From Cyanobacteriota bacterium erpe_2018_sw_21hr_WHONDRS-SW48-000092_B_bin.40 (GTDB lineage: Bacteria > Cyanobacteriota > Vampirovibrionia > Obscuribacterales > Obscuribacteraceae), in NCBI GenBank assembly GCA_030917395.1, contig JAUPUU010000297.1:52767-116766 (forward strand): 64,000 nucleotides of DNA. The letters are read 5' to 3'. The notes under the pieces are model-generated. The model was not told where the DNA came from. It did no database searches and saw only the letters and a program-made list of their open reading frames with translations. The position numbers were made by a program, and so were the translations under genes. This document shows positions 18,333 to 27,728 of this stretch, piece after piece (within the stretch, counting starts at the first letter, position 1; the number at the start of each line of letters is the position of its first letter).

Positions 18333-19397
18333 TTAGTTACAGCCATCGTCAATTTCTTTTAGTGTTTGCTCAAGCGCTTCAGCCGGGTAAATTACTGACT
18401 TTGTTTCAGTGTCTAACTGTTGATAGAACTCGCTCAGGCGAAAAGCTATTGGGGCATAGGCTTTTATTTTTGACTCTAGAAATGGTGTCATCCTCTCCGG
18501 TCTGGACTCATTGCTATTGATGAATGCGCGCAAGTGATTTAACCATTTCCCTTCGCCATAAAAGTGCAGCATCAGAGTTTGAATCAAACTTACTATTGAT
18601 ACACAGCGATCATAAGATTTGTGGTGCCGCAAGAAATCTACTTCTTCTTTCTCTAGATCAAATTGTTCCGATAGCGCCAAGCCAAAATCACTATAGTAAA
18701 GATTGCCGTTGCTGAGAATGTTATTGAAGTGGGCATCAAAGTGAACAAAGTTATTTGCGCTGAAGAAGGCTGAAGTAGCATTGCAGTCTTTTTCGACTTT
18801 GGCCACAGCGCTGTCGGCGCAATTGCCATCATTGCCTAGCTGAACGAGTAGCCACTGATGAAGTGTTTCTGGAATATATTCGAGAAACAAGAGCAGATGG
18901 GCTGAGGCCTCATGCAGGGCTTCTAGGCGATGGCGCACTGCCAAAGAATTGTCCCAGAATTCAACAGCTATATTAAGGTCTTCAATTTGGCGAGGAGTCA
19001 TGGGAGCGGGCCTTTTGCCTTCCAGAATTCGCCAGTGATACAAGAGGGGGAAATTAGTGCATGCGCCAGAAATCACCCACTCGGTGGTTAGCTTGTGAGC
19101 CTCTAGCTCACGACCGGCGCCGAACCCTGCTGACCCCAAGCGGTATTGAAAGAACAAAGGCAGGTCGAAGAGATTGGCTGTAGACAAGAAGTTCTCTGTT
19201 TTTCGCTCAAGGTCTGTGAGAGCAATTCTTTTGACAAAGACCATTTGTTCGTCGATTTTTAATATCGAAGAAGTGCCCCCCACTCCTTCGTGCATGGGTG
19301 CGGCGTTCTGTAGCAAAACCGACAAAGCGTTGTCGCAGTGGTCAGCTATTTGGCTGGAGAGTTGCTGGTGGAGCTCTAAACGCGATTTTGCGGACAT
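18333..19397 (-). CDS. Kinase-like-fold (APH/protein kinase-like) putative phosphotransferase
   Basis: MVFVKRI (possible Lys), HFDAHFNNIL catalytic-loop-like (HxDxxxxN), YSDFGLAL (DFG-like). Confidence 0.6.
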   Translation of the reverse strand: MSAKSRLELHQQLSSQIADHCDNALSVLLQNAAPMHEGVGGTSSILKIDEQMVFVKRIALTDLERKTENFLSTANLFDLPLFFQYRLGSAGFGAGRELEAHKLTTEWVISGACTNFPLLYHWRILEGKRPAPMTPRQIEDLNIAVEFWDNSLAVRHRLEALHEASAHLLLFLEYIPETLHQWLLVQLGNDGNCADSAVAKVEKDCNATSAFFSANNFVHFDAHFNNILSNGNLYYSDFGLALSEQFDLEKEEVDFLRHHKSYDRCVSIVSLIQTLMLHFYGEGKWLNHLRAFINSNESRPERMTPFLESKIKAYAPIAFRLSEFYQQLDTETKSVIYPAEALEQTLKEIDDGCN

Positions 19398-19461
19398 AAG
19401 CTAGCTCTTGGGGACATAAAGACTGTGATTCAACTGGGGCAACTTAGGGAATATTTTAGCC

Positions 19462-20529
19462 ATGCCGAAAAGCGGAGAAGCCCACCCAGATAAAGGTGTG
19501 GCGGATGACAGAGAGAAAGATGCTGCCAGCACTGGTCATTTAGTTGACTGGTGGGAGCGTTTCGCCAATAGTGCACCAAACCTTTCAAAAGAACAAGTGA
19601 CAATGGCTGGCGCTGGTGTACTGGCCTTGGGTATGACCGCCAAGTTCGGGCCGAAAGCCGGCAAAGCTGCTATGAACTCACTTGAAAGCTTGGCCAAGGT
19701 CGAATTACCAGCCTTTGCTTCGGTCAAACCACTGGCAGAAGCCAGTGCTGGCGAGAATATACCGGGTCTAGTCAAGGTAGCAAGTGATAGCTGGTTGGCC
19801 AGAATTTATGAGTCTTCCAAAAGTAGTGTTGTGCGTGTGCATTCTGGCGATGGTCAGGCGCTTGGTTCTGGCTTCTTTGTCGATAGCGAAAACCGTCTTC
19901 TGGCCACTAGCTACCACGTTGTCGCGGGCTTAGAGCATAACAAGCAAGTGATTAGACTTTTCGGCGGCCGCTCTTATGAAGCCAGTGTCGTTGCTATCGA
20001 TCAGGGTGCCGACCTGGCTGTTCTAAAAATAGCTGGTAACCCAGCTTTTCGCTTTGACGCCCTCAAGTTGGGTAATCCACTGCAGGCCGAATCGAAAAGA
20101 GCCGCCGCGATTGGCTACCCTATGCATGCTGAGTTGCCTGTGATCTCACCGGGAAGTTTGAATTATCTTGCCTATACGGGCCAGTCTAGAATCGGTTTTA
20201 CGATGAAAACCTATCGTGGTAACTCTGGTGGTCCAATTGTCAGCCGTGATGGCTCGGTTTTGGCGGTATTAACAAACGGCATTGAAGCGGGAAGTCATTC
20301 CGCGCCGATGACCACTGGCTATAACGTTGAGCATTTGCGCACTTTGGTCAATTTAGCGCGCCACCGTGAGATAAAGGACGGCGTGCTGTCAATTGACACT
20401 GAAATATTAGCCCAGGGCAGGAAGATGATTTCTAGCGAAGACCTGAGGGCTTTGCAAAAGGCACCGGATACGATGGCAGATCTTAAGCAGCGTTTAGCTG
20501 TAAAAGTTCTCAAGCAAGAAGTAGATTAG
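19462..20529 (+). CDS. Trypsin-like serine protease (S1C/HtrA-like)
   Basis: SGFFVDSENRLLATSYHVVAGL (His), GADLAVLKI (Asp), RGNSGGPIVSRDG (Ser). Confidence 0.85.
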   Translation: MPKSGEAHPDKGVADDREKDAASTGHLVDWWERFANSAPNLSKEQVTMAGAGVLALGMTAKFGPKAGKAAMNSLESLAKVELPAFASVKPLAEASAGENIPGLVKVASDSWLARIYESSKSSVVRVHSGDGQALGSGFFVDSENRLLATSYHVVAGLEHNKQVIRLFGGRSYEASVVAIDQGADLAVLKIAGNPAFRFDALKLGNPLQAESKRAAAIGYPMHAELPVISPGSLNYLAYTGQSRIGFTMKTYRGNSGGPIVSRDGSVLAVLTNGIEAGSHSAPMTTGYNVEHLRTLVNLARHREIKDGVLSIDTEILAQGRKMISSEDLRALQKAPDTMADLKQRLAVKVLKQEVD

Positions 20530-20613
20530 GTAATTGCGACATAGATGTTTAGGCTCGCTCATATGCTGGGGCAAAAATGCTAGTCTTTATCAAAATCTAT
20601 GGAGAGAAAGATA

Positions 20614-21411
20614 ATGGATTTGCAGCTGAAAGGCCTTAGAGCGCTCGTAACCGGGTCATCGGCCGGAATCGGCTATGCTATTGCCGAGTTGCTCTACAAA
20701 GAAGGTGCCACGGTTTACCTCAATGGTCGCACACAGTTGCGGGTAGATGAAGCTTTGAAGCACCTGCATGCCAGCGCCGGCACTAGTGGCACGGCTTATG
20801 GCTTAGTCTCTGATCTAGCTACGGCCGAGGGTGCTAACAAACTAATTTCTGAGCTACCAGACGTTGATATTCTCATTAACAATGTCGGCATTTATGAGCC
20901 TAAAGAGTTCGCTCAAATTACCGACGAAGACTGGCTCCATACTTTCGAAGTCAATGTCATGAGTGGCATACGCTTAAGTCGACATTATATCGAGGGCATG
21001 CGAAAGCGCGATTGGGGCCGCATTGTCTTTATTTCTAGTGAGTCTGGGGTCAACATTCCTAGTGAAATGATTCACTATGGTGTTACTAAAACGGCTCAGA
21101 TTGCTGTTGCTAGAGGCCTAGCTGAGACCACTGTTGGAACAAAAATCACAGTCAACTCTGTACTGCCTGGGCCAACTGCTTCTGAGGGCGTTGAGCAGTT
21201 CATTAAAGAGATGGCTAAGCAAGGTAATACTAATGCCGAATCAGTAGAAAAGGAGCTTTTCGAGAAAATTAGACCAACATCGCTGCTGAAGCGCTTAGCG
21301 ACTTCTGAAGAGGTCGCCAGTATGGTCGCTTATGTCTGCAGCCCACTAGCTGCTGCCACTAATGGAGCCGCTCTCAGGGTAGATGGTGGCGTCGTTCGTT
21401 CCATTCTTTAG
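20614..21411 (+). CDS. Short-chain dehydrogenase/reductase
   Basis: VTGSSAGIGYAIAELL, NNVGIYEP, SSESG...YGVTK; start at 20614 favoured by GGAGAGAAAG upstream (ORF track starts 20599). Confidence 0.9.
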   Translation: MDLQLKGLRALVTGSSAGIGYAIAELLYKEGATVYLNGRTQLRVDEALKHLHASAGTSGTAYGLVSDLATAEGANKLISELPDVDILINNVGIYEPKEFAQITDEDWLHTFEVNVMSGIRLSRHYIEGMRKRDWGRIVFISSESGVNIPSEMIHYGVTKTAQIAVARGLAETTVGTKITVNSVLPGPTASEGVEQFIKEMAKQGNTNAESVEKELFEKIRPTSLLKRLATSEEVASMVAYVCSPLAAATNGAALRVDGGVVRSIL

Positions 21412-21420
21412 GCCTCAATG

Positions 21421-21457
21421 AGGCAGAGAGCGCACATGCCCCGGGCGCTCTCTGCCT
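21421..21457. terminator. Bidirectional terminator-type hairpin
   Basis: AGGCAGAGAGCGC-(11 nt)-GCGCTCTCTGCCT, perfect 13-bp stem between convergent genes. Confidence 0.7.
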
Positions 21458-21479
21458 TAGTCATTCAGCCTTGTGTGGG

Positions 21480-22631
21480 TTAGCGTGAATGATAGCCGCG
21501 AGGAGTTTTTGTTACTTTGGTGACTGCCCGAACATTTTCTTGTAGGGCCCCGCTGTGGAAGAAATAGGGATAAACGACTTTCTGTGAGCTTGCTTCATCA
21601 AGCTGTTTAAGTTGTTCATCTGGAATCGTGAACTCTAAAGCTTGAATGTTGTCTTCAAGCTGCGATAGCTTTGTCGCACCGATAATGGTTGATACCACTC
21701 CTGGTCTATTGGTGACCCAATTAAGAGCCACTTGTGCAGGGGTTCTACCCAATTCTTTGGCAACAGCCTTCAAGACCTCAACTAAATGCAGCATCTGCGC
21801 GCTGCCTGGTTCGAGGGTTGGATCTGTGACCCAAGTGCTAGAGACTCGTCCATCTCCCTTTACTTGATCACCTTCAATCTTGTACTTTCCTGTCAGCAGA
21901 CCATTGGCCAGTGCGCTCCAGGGGACAATACCAATTCCCATTTCTTGGGCCGCATCGACATACTCATTTTCAATATTGCGCACCGCTAACGAATACTGCA
22001 TCTGGATGGCCGCTAGCTTCTCCCAACCGCGCAGTTCGGCTAGTGTTTGGGCTCTACCAAGGTACCAGGCTGGGGGGTTGCTTAAGCCGATATAGCGTAC
22101 TTTCCCTGACTGTACAAGATTGTTCAGCGAAGACATAACTTCTTCTGCTGGAGTCATGGTATCCCAATTGTGCACCCAGTATAGGTCGATATATTCGGTG
22201 CCAAGTCTTCGCAGCGAGGCCTCGACTGCCTCAATCATATGCTTGCGACCATTGCCACCGCCATTGGGGTCACCAGGGTGGGTGCCGAAAGTAAACTTTG
22301 AAGCAATCACTACTTTGTCACGCTGGGTCAATTCGCGCAGAATTTGCCCTGTGAGCTCTTCACTCTGCCCTTCTTGGTACGAATCGGCGGTATCGAGGAA
22401 GTTTCCGCCAGCTTCTAGATAGCGAGCGAGAATTTCTTTGGCCTGAGCCTTACTAGTGGTCCAGTGCTCACCCCAGGCATCACCAAAGGTGCCTGTGCCG
22501 AAGGCCAATGGAGATACGCGCAGACCGGATCTGCCAAGCAAATAATAGGATGCCAAACTTGGTATCTGTTTTGAATTGTCTACCTTAGGAGCTTCTTTGA
22601 CATTTTCTTTTACGGCGTCTTTACTGGCCAT
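21480..22631 (-). CDS. Aldo/keto reductase
   Basis: FGTGTFGDAWG..., GGNFLDTADSYQEGQSEE, YIDLYWVHNWD. Confidence 0.9.
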   Translation of the reverse strand: MASKDAVKENVKEAPKVDNSKQIPSLASYYLLGRSGLRVSPLAFGTGTFGDAWGEHWTTSKAQAKEILARYLEAGGNFLDTADSYQEGQSEELTGQILRELTQRDKVVIASKFTFGTHPGDPNGGGNGRKHMIEAVEASLRRLGTEYIDLYWVHNWDTMTPAEEVMSSLNNLVQSGKVRYIGLSNPPAWYLGRAQTLAELRGWEKLAAIQMQYSLAVRNIENEYVDAAQEMGIGIVPWSALANGLLTGKYKIEGDQVKGDGRVSSTWVTDPTLEPGSAQMLHLVEVLKAVAKELGRTPAQVALNWVTNRPGVVSTIIGATKLSQLEDNIQALEFTIPDEQLKQLDEASSQKVVYPYFFHSGALQENVRAVTKVTKTPRGYHSR

Positions 22632-22773
22632 TTGATTCTCCTCAAGGGGCTGTGACTTATTACTTTCGTCGGTAAAATCTGAATATCGCTATATTAGACC
22701 AGTCGTCTAGTCCTGGTCAAGATGCCCCAAAATAAAAGGCAGCAACAGACTAAAAAAAGCCGCCACAATTGTT

Positions 22774-23268
22774 TTATAGAACTCGCAATAGCAGCGGGAC
22801 TGTAATTACCGCAATCAGGGCAAAAAAGAGGAGCATGGGTAAGTTTCGCTGGGTCGGGCTGTTGAGCCAGTGACGTTCTTGTGCGCGTCTGGATATTGCG
22901 TCTTCCGGCTCTTCGGGCATATATCGGAGGCTTTGCTCGCGTTGATATTTTTGTTCTGCCAAAAACTCAGCTTCTTCTGCGGTTATCGGGAATACTTTAG
23001 GAGTTTGCGCTTTTATGTTACACAAGGCAATGGCGCACATTGATAAAGAGCCGAAAATGATATCGCAAAGAACCTCACGTGCGCTTGTATAGCGAATTAG
23101 CCAAGGCAAAATAGTTGCAGCACTTGCTGCAGAGAGAACTGAAATTGCATAAACTATGCGAACCGATTTGTAGTACTTGTAGTTCCAAAATAAAGCGAAC
23201 AGAGCAGCAGCCGGAATTGCTAGTGTCCATAGCATAAGTTTCGGATCCACAATTCTTGCCTCGCTCAA
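22774..23268 (-). CDS. Hypothetical membrane protein
   Basis: Multiple TM helices; 8 nt downstream of mltG-like gene. Confidence 0.6.
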   Translation of the reverse strand: MSEARIVDPKLMLWTLAIPAAALFALFWNYKYYKSVRIVYAISVLSAASAATILPWLIRYTSAREVLCDIIFGSLSMCAIALCNIKAQTPKVFPITAEEAEFLAEQKYQREQSLRYMPEEPEDAISRRAQERHWLNSPTQRNLPMLLFFALIAVITVPLLLRVL

Positions 23269-23276
23269 ACCTGCGT

Positions 23277-24317
23277 CTAGCGCTGACCGCTCTTTTTCTG
23301 ACTGGCTTCCCAGGCTCTTAACTTTTGCACGCCAATTTCGAAGTCTTGTGCATTGGAGTAAAAGTTATGTTTGCCATTATTGTAAGCCGGGTCACGTACG
23401 TAATAAATGTAGCTACTCGATGCCGGCATCAGGGCTGCAGTGATTGAACTCTGTCCCGGAGAGCCAACTGGACCTGGTGGCAATCCGTAGTACTTGCGTG
23501 TGTTGTAGGGAGTCTTTAAATCAAGATCGCTCTGATAAACGATGCCGTTGCCTTTCCATTTACCAATCATTTTCGAGGCATAAACAATGGTAGAGTCCAT
23601 CGCTAGAGGCATGCGGCGAGCAATGCGATTGTTTATGACTGAAGCAATAATGGGCCGCTCATCTTCTAGTTTCGCTTCTGTCTCGACAATAGAGGCCATT
23701 GTAATAGCTTTGTGGGCTGTTAGCTTAGAGGGGTTGGGCAGTTTACTCCAGACTGTGCGGAAGCGTTCAACCATAGCCTTTATAAGTTCATCGGCCTTGG
23801 TATCAGACTGCACAAAGTAGGTATCAGGAAATAGATAACCCTCAAGATTGTTGACCATCGGATCAATATCCGCAATCAAACTCGTTTTATTCATGAGAGC
23901 CAAGGCTTGTTTGCGATCGACTTTTAGACTCTTGAGTTTTGCCATAGCGTCTGCTATTTCAAACCTTGTCCAACCCTCGATCACGGTTAACTTGTTTAGC
24001 TCAATACCGCCAGCCTCGAGTGTTTTGAGAACATCAAGGGGAGCTATCGGTGTGGCGAAGCGATAGTCGCCTGCTCGAATAACAGGCTTGAGCCCGGAAA
24101 GCCGCACATAGAGCTTAAGCACAAAGGCTTTATGCAAAATGCCTTTACTCTCAAGCTTGCTCAATATTTCATCGAGAGCCATGCCGCGACTAACGGCAAT
24201 TACATCCTGGTCATTGTGAGTAATTGGTGTTTTTAGCTCGGCATCAAGCATGTAGCCAGCTACAACAAGAGAAAGCCCAATTAGCAAACCAACGACAAGG
24301 AGTATTTTTTTAGGCAT
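23277..24317 (-). CDS. mltG: Endolytic transglycosylase MltG/YceG-like
   Basis: N-terminal TM; ASIVETEAKLEDERPIIASVINNRI and YNTRKYYGLPPGPVGSPGQSSITAAL; start moved to MPKKILLVVG, overlapping the upstream gene. Confidence 0.9.
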   Translation of the reverse strand: MPKKILLVVGLLIGLSLVVAGYMLDAELKTPITHNDQDVIAVSRGMALDEILSKLESKGILHKAFVLKLYVRLSGLKPVIRAGDYRFATPIAPLDVLKTLEAGGIELNKLTVIEGWTRFEIADAMAKLKSLKVDRKQALALMNKTSLIADIDPMVNNLEGYLFPDTYFVQSDTKADELIKAMVERFRTVWSKLPNPSKLTAHKAITMASIVETEAKLEDERPIIASVINNRIARRMPLAMDSTIVYASKMIGKWKGNGIVYQSDLDLKTPYNTRKYYGLPPGPVGSPGQSSITAALMPASSSYIYYVRDPAYNNGKHNFYSNAQDFEIGVQKLRAWEASQKKSGQR

Positions 24318-25245
24318 TTGGTGGCAGTGACACCGACCATTGGTTGACGCCGTCTTGGCTATTCTGTTTGAAATACAGATGAGTGCGAACAATCTGTTGC
24401 TTCATCGTCGCCTTGGGCTGTGACTGATTTTTGGCTTTCTTCTGCACTTCGATCATCACAGGCTCAATCTGCACATCGACTTCATTGCTTGTAAGCAACG
24501 GTTTCTTGTCTTCTCTATACAACTTGACTGTATCGCCTTCGATCTTGAAAGTTAGACCAGCTGGTTCAAGCGGGGCTAATTTGATACTAGGGTTACGCAA
24601 GAGTGAGGCTTCACGATTGAGAATTTTATCGAAATAGGCAGCACTTTCAGGGCTGAGTTTTCGTTCGTCGTCGAGAGAATCTTTATAGAGCGCTTTTAGT
24701 TTGTCTGGCTTTCGTTCGTTTAGTGCCGCCCAGTAATTCTGTAGTTCTTTCTCAATAGCCTTCTTGTCATCATCGCTCAGGCTCTTGATTGCTCGTGATG
24801 GCTGATCTTTGGGCAAATTAAATGAAACCATCTTCTTTGCGGCAGCCCCGTTTGACTCGTTGGCAGCCAGCACTACTTTGGCCACTTCTTCTTTCTTTGG
24901 CCCAACAGTGCGCTTCTCGATTAAAATCGTCATGGCGTCTTTAGGATTGCTGATGTATTCGAGTGCCAGCTCGTTGGCGCCGGGAACAAGATAACCAGAA
25001 ACATTTACAGGCAAAGTCAAAGTGACGATTGGCGCGCTGAGCACATTCTGACCATTGAGCTTTGCCTTGCTTACGGAGCGGGCGCTACCAGTAAAAGTAA
25101 TGAAATAACCAGACAGCTCTTGTTTCTGTTGATTCTCACTTTTCGTTTCAGCTGGTACATCCGCCAGCATTGGCGCTTGAAATCCAGCGAGGGTGAAACT
25201 GACCAAAATAGAAGCTAAAGTTGCTTTTGAAAACATGCTTGGCAC
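24310..25245 (-). CDS. Secreted hypothetical protein
   Basis: Signal-like N-terminus; ORF overlaps mltG start. Confidence 0.65.
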   Translation of the reverse strand: MPSMFSKATLASILVSFTLAGFQAPMLADVPAETKSENQQKQELSGYFITFTGSARSVSKAKLNGQNVLSAPIVTLTLPVNVSGYLVPGANELALEYISNPKDAMTILIEKRTVGPKKEEVAKVVLAANESNGAAAKKMVSFNLPKDQPSRAIKSLSDDDKKAIEKELQNYWAALNERKPDKLKALYKDSLDDERKLSPESAAYFDKILNREASLLRNPSIKLAPLEPAGLTFKIEGDTVKLYREDKKPLLTSNEVDVQIEPVMIEVQKKAKNQSQPKATMKQQIVRTHLYFKQNSQDGVNQWSVSLPPNA

Positions 25246-25413
25246 TCACTTTACTGCAATATCACTGTTCCTAATGACAGGGACATTTTAGCACTTTCAC
25301 TAGCAGGTCAAGGCAGAGAGCCTGCTTTGCAAGACTGCTGAAAGAAAGGGAACAGCGCGGCGCTGACGGCGTCCTTAATTTATACTAAGAGCGGCAAGTA
25401 AGTAGGGGATATA

Positions 25414-26460
25414 TTGAGACGCGTTTTTCTTCCGTTAATACTGACAATTTTTGTTCAAGCTCAGCTGGCAACGTTGCCTCTAGCCCTGGCTAATGGGGGC
25501 TCAAATGGCCTTGTGCGGGAAGGCGATTTCGCCACTCCACCCCTCGCTCCAGCCATAAATTCGTCCATTAATCAGTCCATAAAGAAAAATGAGGTTGGCA
25601 ACAGAGAGGCTGGAGCTGATCCTAAGCCGTTGCAGGGCAATATAGTCTCAGTTGATTTGACTAAGGCGGTCATTCCAAACTATCAGGAGCTTCCTCCTGT
25701 CAGCGGCAAAGCGCACTCAGAGCGGGTTGATCCCCTTGTTTTTCGTGCCTGGTTAGCAAAAGCACATCCTCAATTTCTGACCGGTGGTGTCAGTGAGTCG
25801 AGCCCGGTTGTTGAGGTAGCTGGTCAATGGGATAAGGCTGATAAGACATTGGCTAAGCTAGAGATACCTTATCGACACGTTAAAGCAAGAGAAATTTCTA
25901 GCGAGCTTCTAGGCTCTTGCAAGGTCTTGATTATCAATTGTGCTGGTGATCTAAAGCGCGACAAACTACAATCTATTCGCGATTTTGTCAGCCAAGGCGG
26001 CTACTTACTCACTACTGACTGGGCTTTAGATCATATGCTCACCCAGACTTTTCCTGGCTATGTCAGCTGGAACAAAGGTATTAATAGCAAAGACATTTAC
26101 GATGCTGAATATCTGGCGCCAGATCCAATATTGGCAAACAACACTGTCAGTAGTGCCTTTTGGAAGTTAGATCAGGCATCGCATACGGTGCGTATCCTTA
26201 AGCCTGGAAGCGTTAAGGTTCTTGTTGCCAGTCGGCAACTTGCCAGCGAAGATCCCGATCACGCCGGAGCCCTTGCTTTGATTTTCCCGTTCGGTCGAGG
26301 CTATGTTTTGCACATGGTCGGTCATTTCGACAACAATGCCAAAATTGCTATTGGTAATTTCTTACCAGATCCAGTTCCTTCTCTGGGAATCAGCTTGCGT
26401 CAGGCAATAGCCACTAATTTTATTGTGGCTGGCCTGGAGGGTAAGCGCCTGCCCTACTAG
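25414..26460 (+). CDS. Secreted hypothetical protein, paralog of 39491-40576
   Basis: Shared WL.(K/E)AHPQF, RDFVSQGGYLLTTDW, TFPGYVSWN, FPFGRGYVLHMVGHFD, LRQAIATNF. Confidence 0.75.
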   Translation: MRRVFLPLILTIFVQAQLATLPLALANGGSNGLVREGDFATPPLAPAINSSINQSIKKNEVGNREAGADPKPLQGNIVSVDLTKAVIPNYQELPPVSGKAHSERVDPLVFRAWLAKAHPQFLTGGVSESSPVVEVAGQWDKADKTLAKLEIPYRHVKAREISSELLGSCKVLIINCAGDLKRDKLQSIRDFVSQGGYLLTTDWALDHMLTQTFPGYVSWNKGINSKDIYDAEYLAPDPILANNTVSSAFWKLDQASHTVRILKPGSVKVLVASRQLASEDPDHAGALALIFPFGRGYVLHMVGHFDNNAKIAIGNFLPDPVPSLGISLRQAIATNFIVAGLEGKRLPY

Positions 26461-26483
26461 GCTATTGTTTGTTGTCGCCGAAA

Positions 26484-27725
26484 CTATTGCGTCACTCGTT
26501 GTAGCGATTCGCCAAGAAGCTGAAGGCTGCCGTTAACGACCACCTTGTCATTGGGCTTGAGGCCGCTAAGAATTTCAACATAGCCAGCGGTTGTCTTGCC
26601 GATTTTTACTTTCTTCTCTAAGTAGAAGTCGCCTGGCTCGTCGACATAAACCAGGTAGGTTTCACCAGCTTTTTGTACAGACGGCTCCGGCACCATAAGT
26701 GCAGTGGTTTCGCCAACTTGAACTGAGAGGCGGGCAAACATCTCGGGTTTAAGCCGCAAAGAGCGGTTGTCTATAGTGGCTCTTACGGGCAAGGTCCGGG
26801 TCTGGGCATCAACCTTTGAATCGACAAAGTCGAGAACACCAGGGAATGACTCGTCGGGCAGGCTATCAACTAAGACTTTTACGGGCAGTCCTTTTTTTAC
26901 GAATCGCAGGCTATTTTCTAAAACGTTCGCAACGAGCCAAACTCTAGAGAGGTCCGATACCGAGAAGAGGGCTTTGCCACCTTCTACTAGCTCGCCTGGG
27001 TCACAATCGCGATCAGTAATGATGCCACTGCGCGGCGAGGTAACTTCGAATACCAGTTGAATATGGCGGCTTTTCACTACATCATCAACAAGTTTAGTCG
27101 AGGTGCCAAATAGACGCAGTCGCTCCTTTGTCGAAATAATTAGAGTCTGCTGCTTCTCATCGGTGGCCAGTACTTCTTCTTTAGCTTGCTCAAGGTCGCT
27201 CTCTGCTTGATCGACGTCGGCTTTAGCAGCAATCTTCTCTTCTAACAACTTATTTTTGCGGTCGAAAACCTTTTGTGCTAGAGCGAGTTTTAGAGTTGCA
27301 TGTCGCTTTTCTGATTTTAGCTCTAGTAAGCGGGTCAAAAGTTCGCCTTGAATTTGCGCTATTTCATCGCTGCGAATCTTAGCTAACACCTGGCCTTTTG
27401 TTACTTGGTCACCAGGTTGCACCAGCACTTCTTCAATGCGACCAGGTGCCAGCGAAATTACAGGGGTAGTGAGGTTCGTATCGGCCCGAACGGTGCCCGT
27501 TGCTTCGCTCACAATCGGTAAAGTTTTGAAAGCTACTGTTTCGGTGGTAATACCGATCTTGGCCTGTTGAGCTTTCGACAGACCAATTGGATCACTTGGT
27601 CCAAGAACATGAGTTGTCGCTGCAGTTGTAGACACCCCCGCCTTCGACTGGGCACTGGGAAGTGGAGACTCAGTGCAGCCAGTAAGCAAGGCAGTTAGCA
27701 GCAGTAGTGAAAGGGAGCGTTTCAT
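26484..27725 (-). CDS. RND efflux periplasmic adaptor (CusB/CzcB-like)
   Basis: Lipobox-like LLTGCTES; APGRIEEVLVQPGDQVTKGQVLAKI; SPRSGIITDRDCDPGELVEGGKALF. Confidence 0.9.
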   Translation of the reverse strand: MKRSLSLLLLTALLTGCTESPLPSAQSKAGVSTTAATTHVLGPSDPIGLSKAQQAKIGITTETVAFKTLPIVSEATGTVRADTNLTTPVISLAPGRIEEVLVQPGDQVTKGQVLAKIRSDEIAQIQGELLTRLLELKSEKRHATLKLALAQKVFDRKNKLLEEKIAAKADVDQAESDLEQAKEEVLATDEKQQTLIISTKERLRLFGTSTKLVDDVVKSRHIQLVFEVTSPRSGIITDRDCDPGELVEGGKALFSVSDLSRVWLVANVLENSLRFVKKGLPVKVLVDSLPDESFPGVLDFVDSKVDAQTRTLPVRATIDNRSLRLKPEMFARLSVQVGETTALMVPEPSVQKAGETYLVYVDEPGDFYLEKKVKIGKTTAGYVEILSGLKPNDKVVVNGSLQLLGESLQRVTQ

Positions 27726-27728
27726 TCT

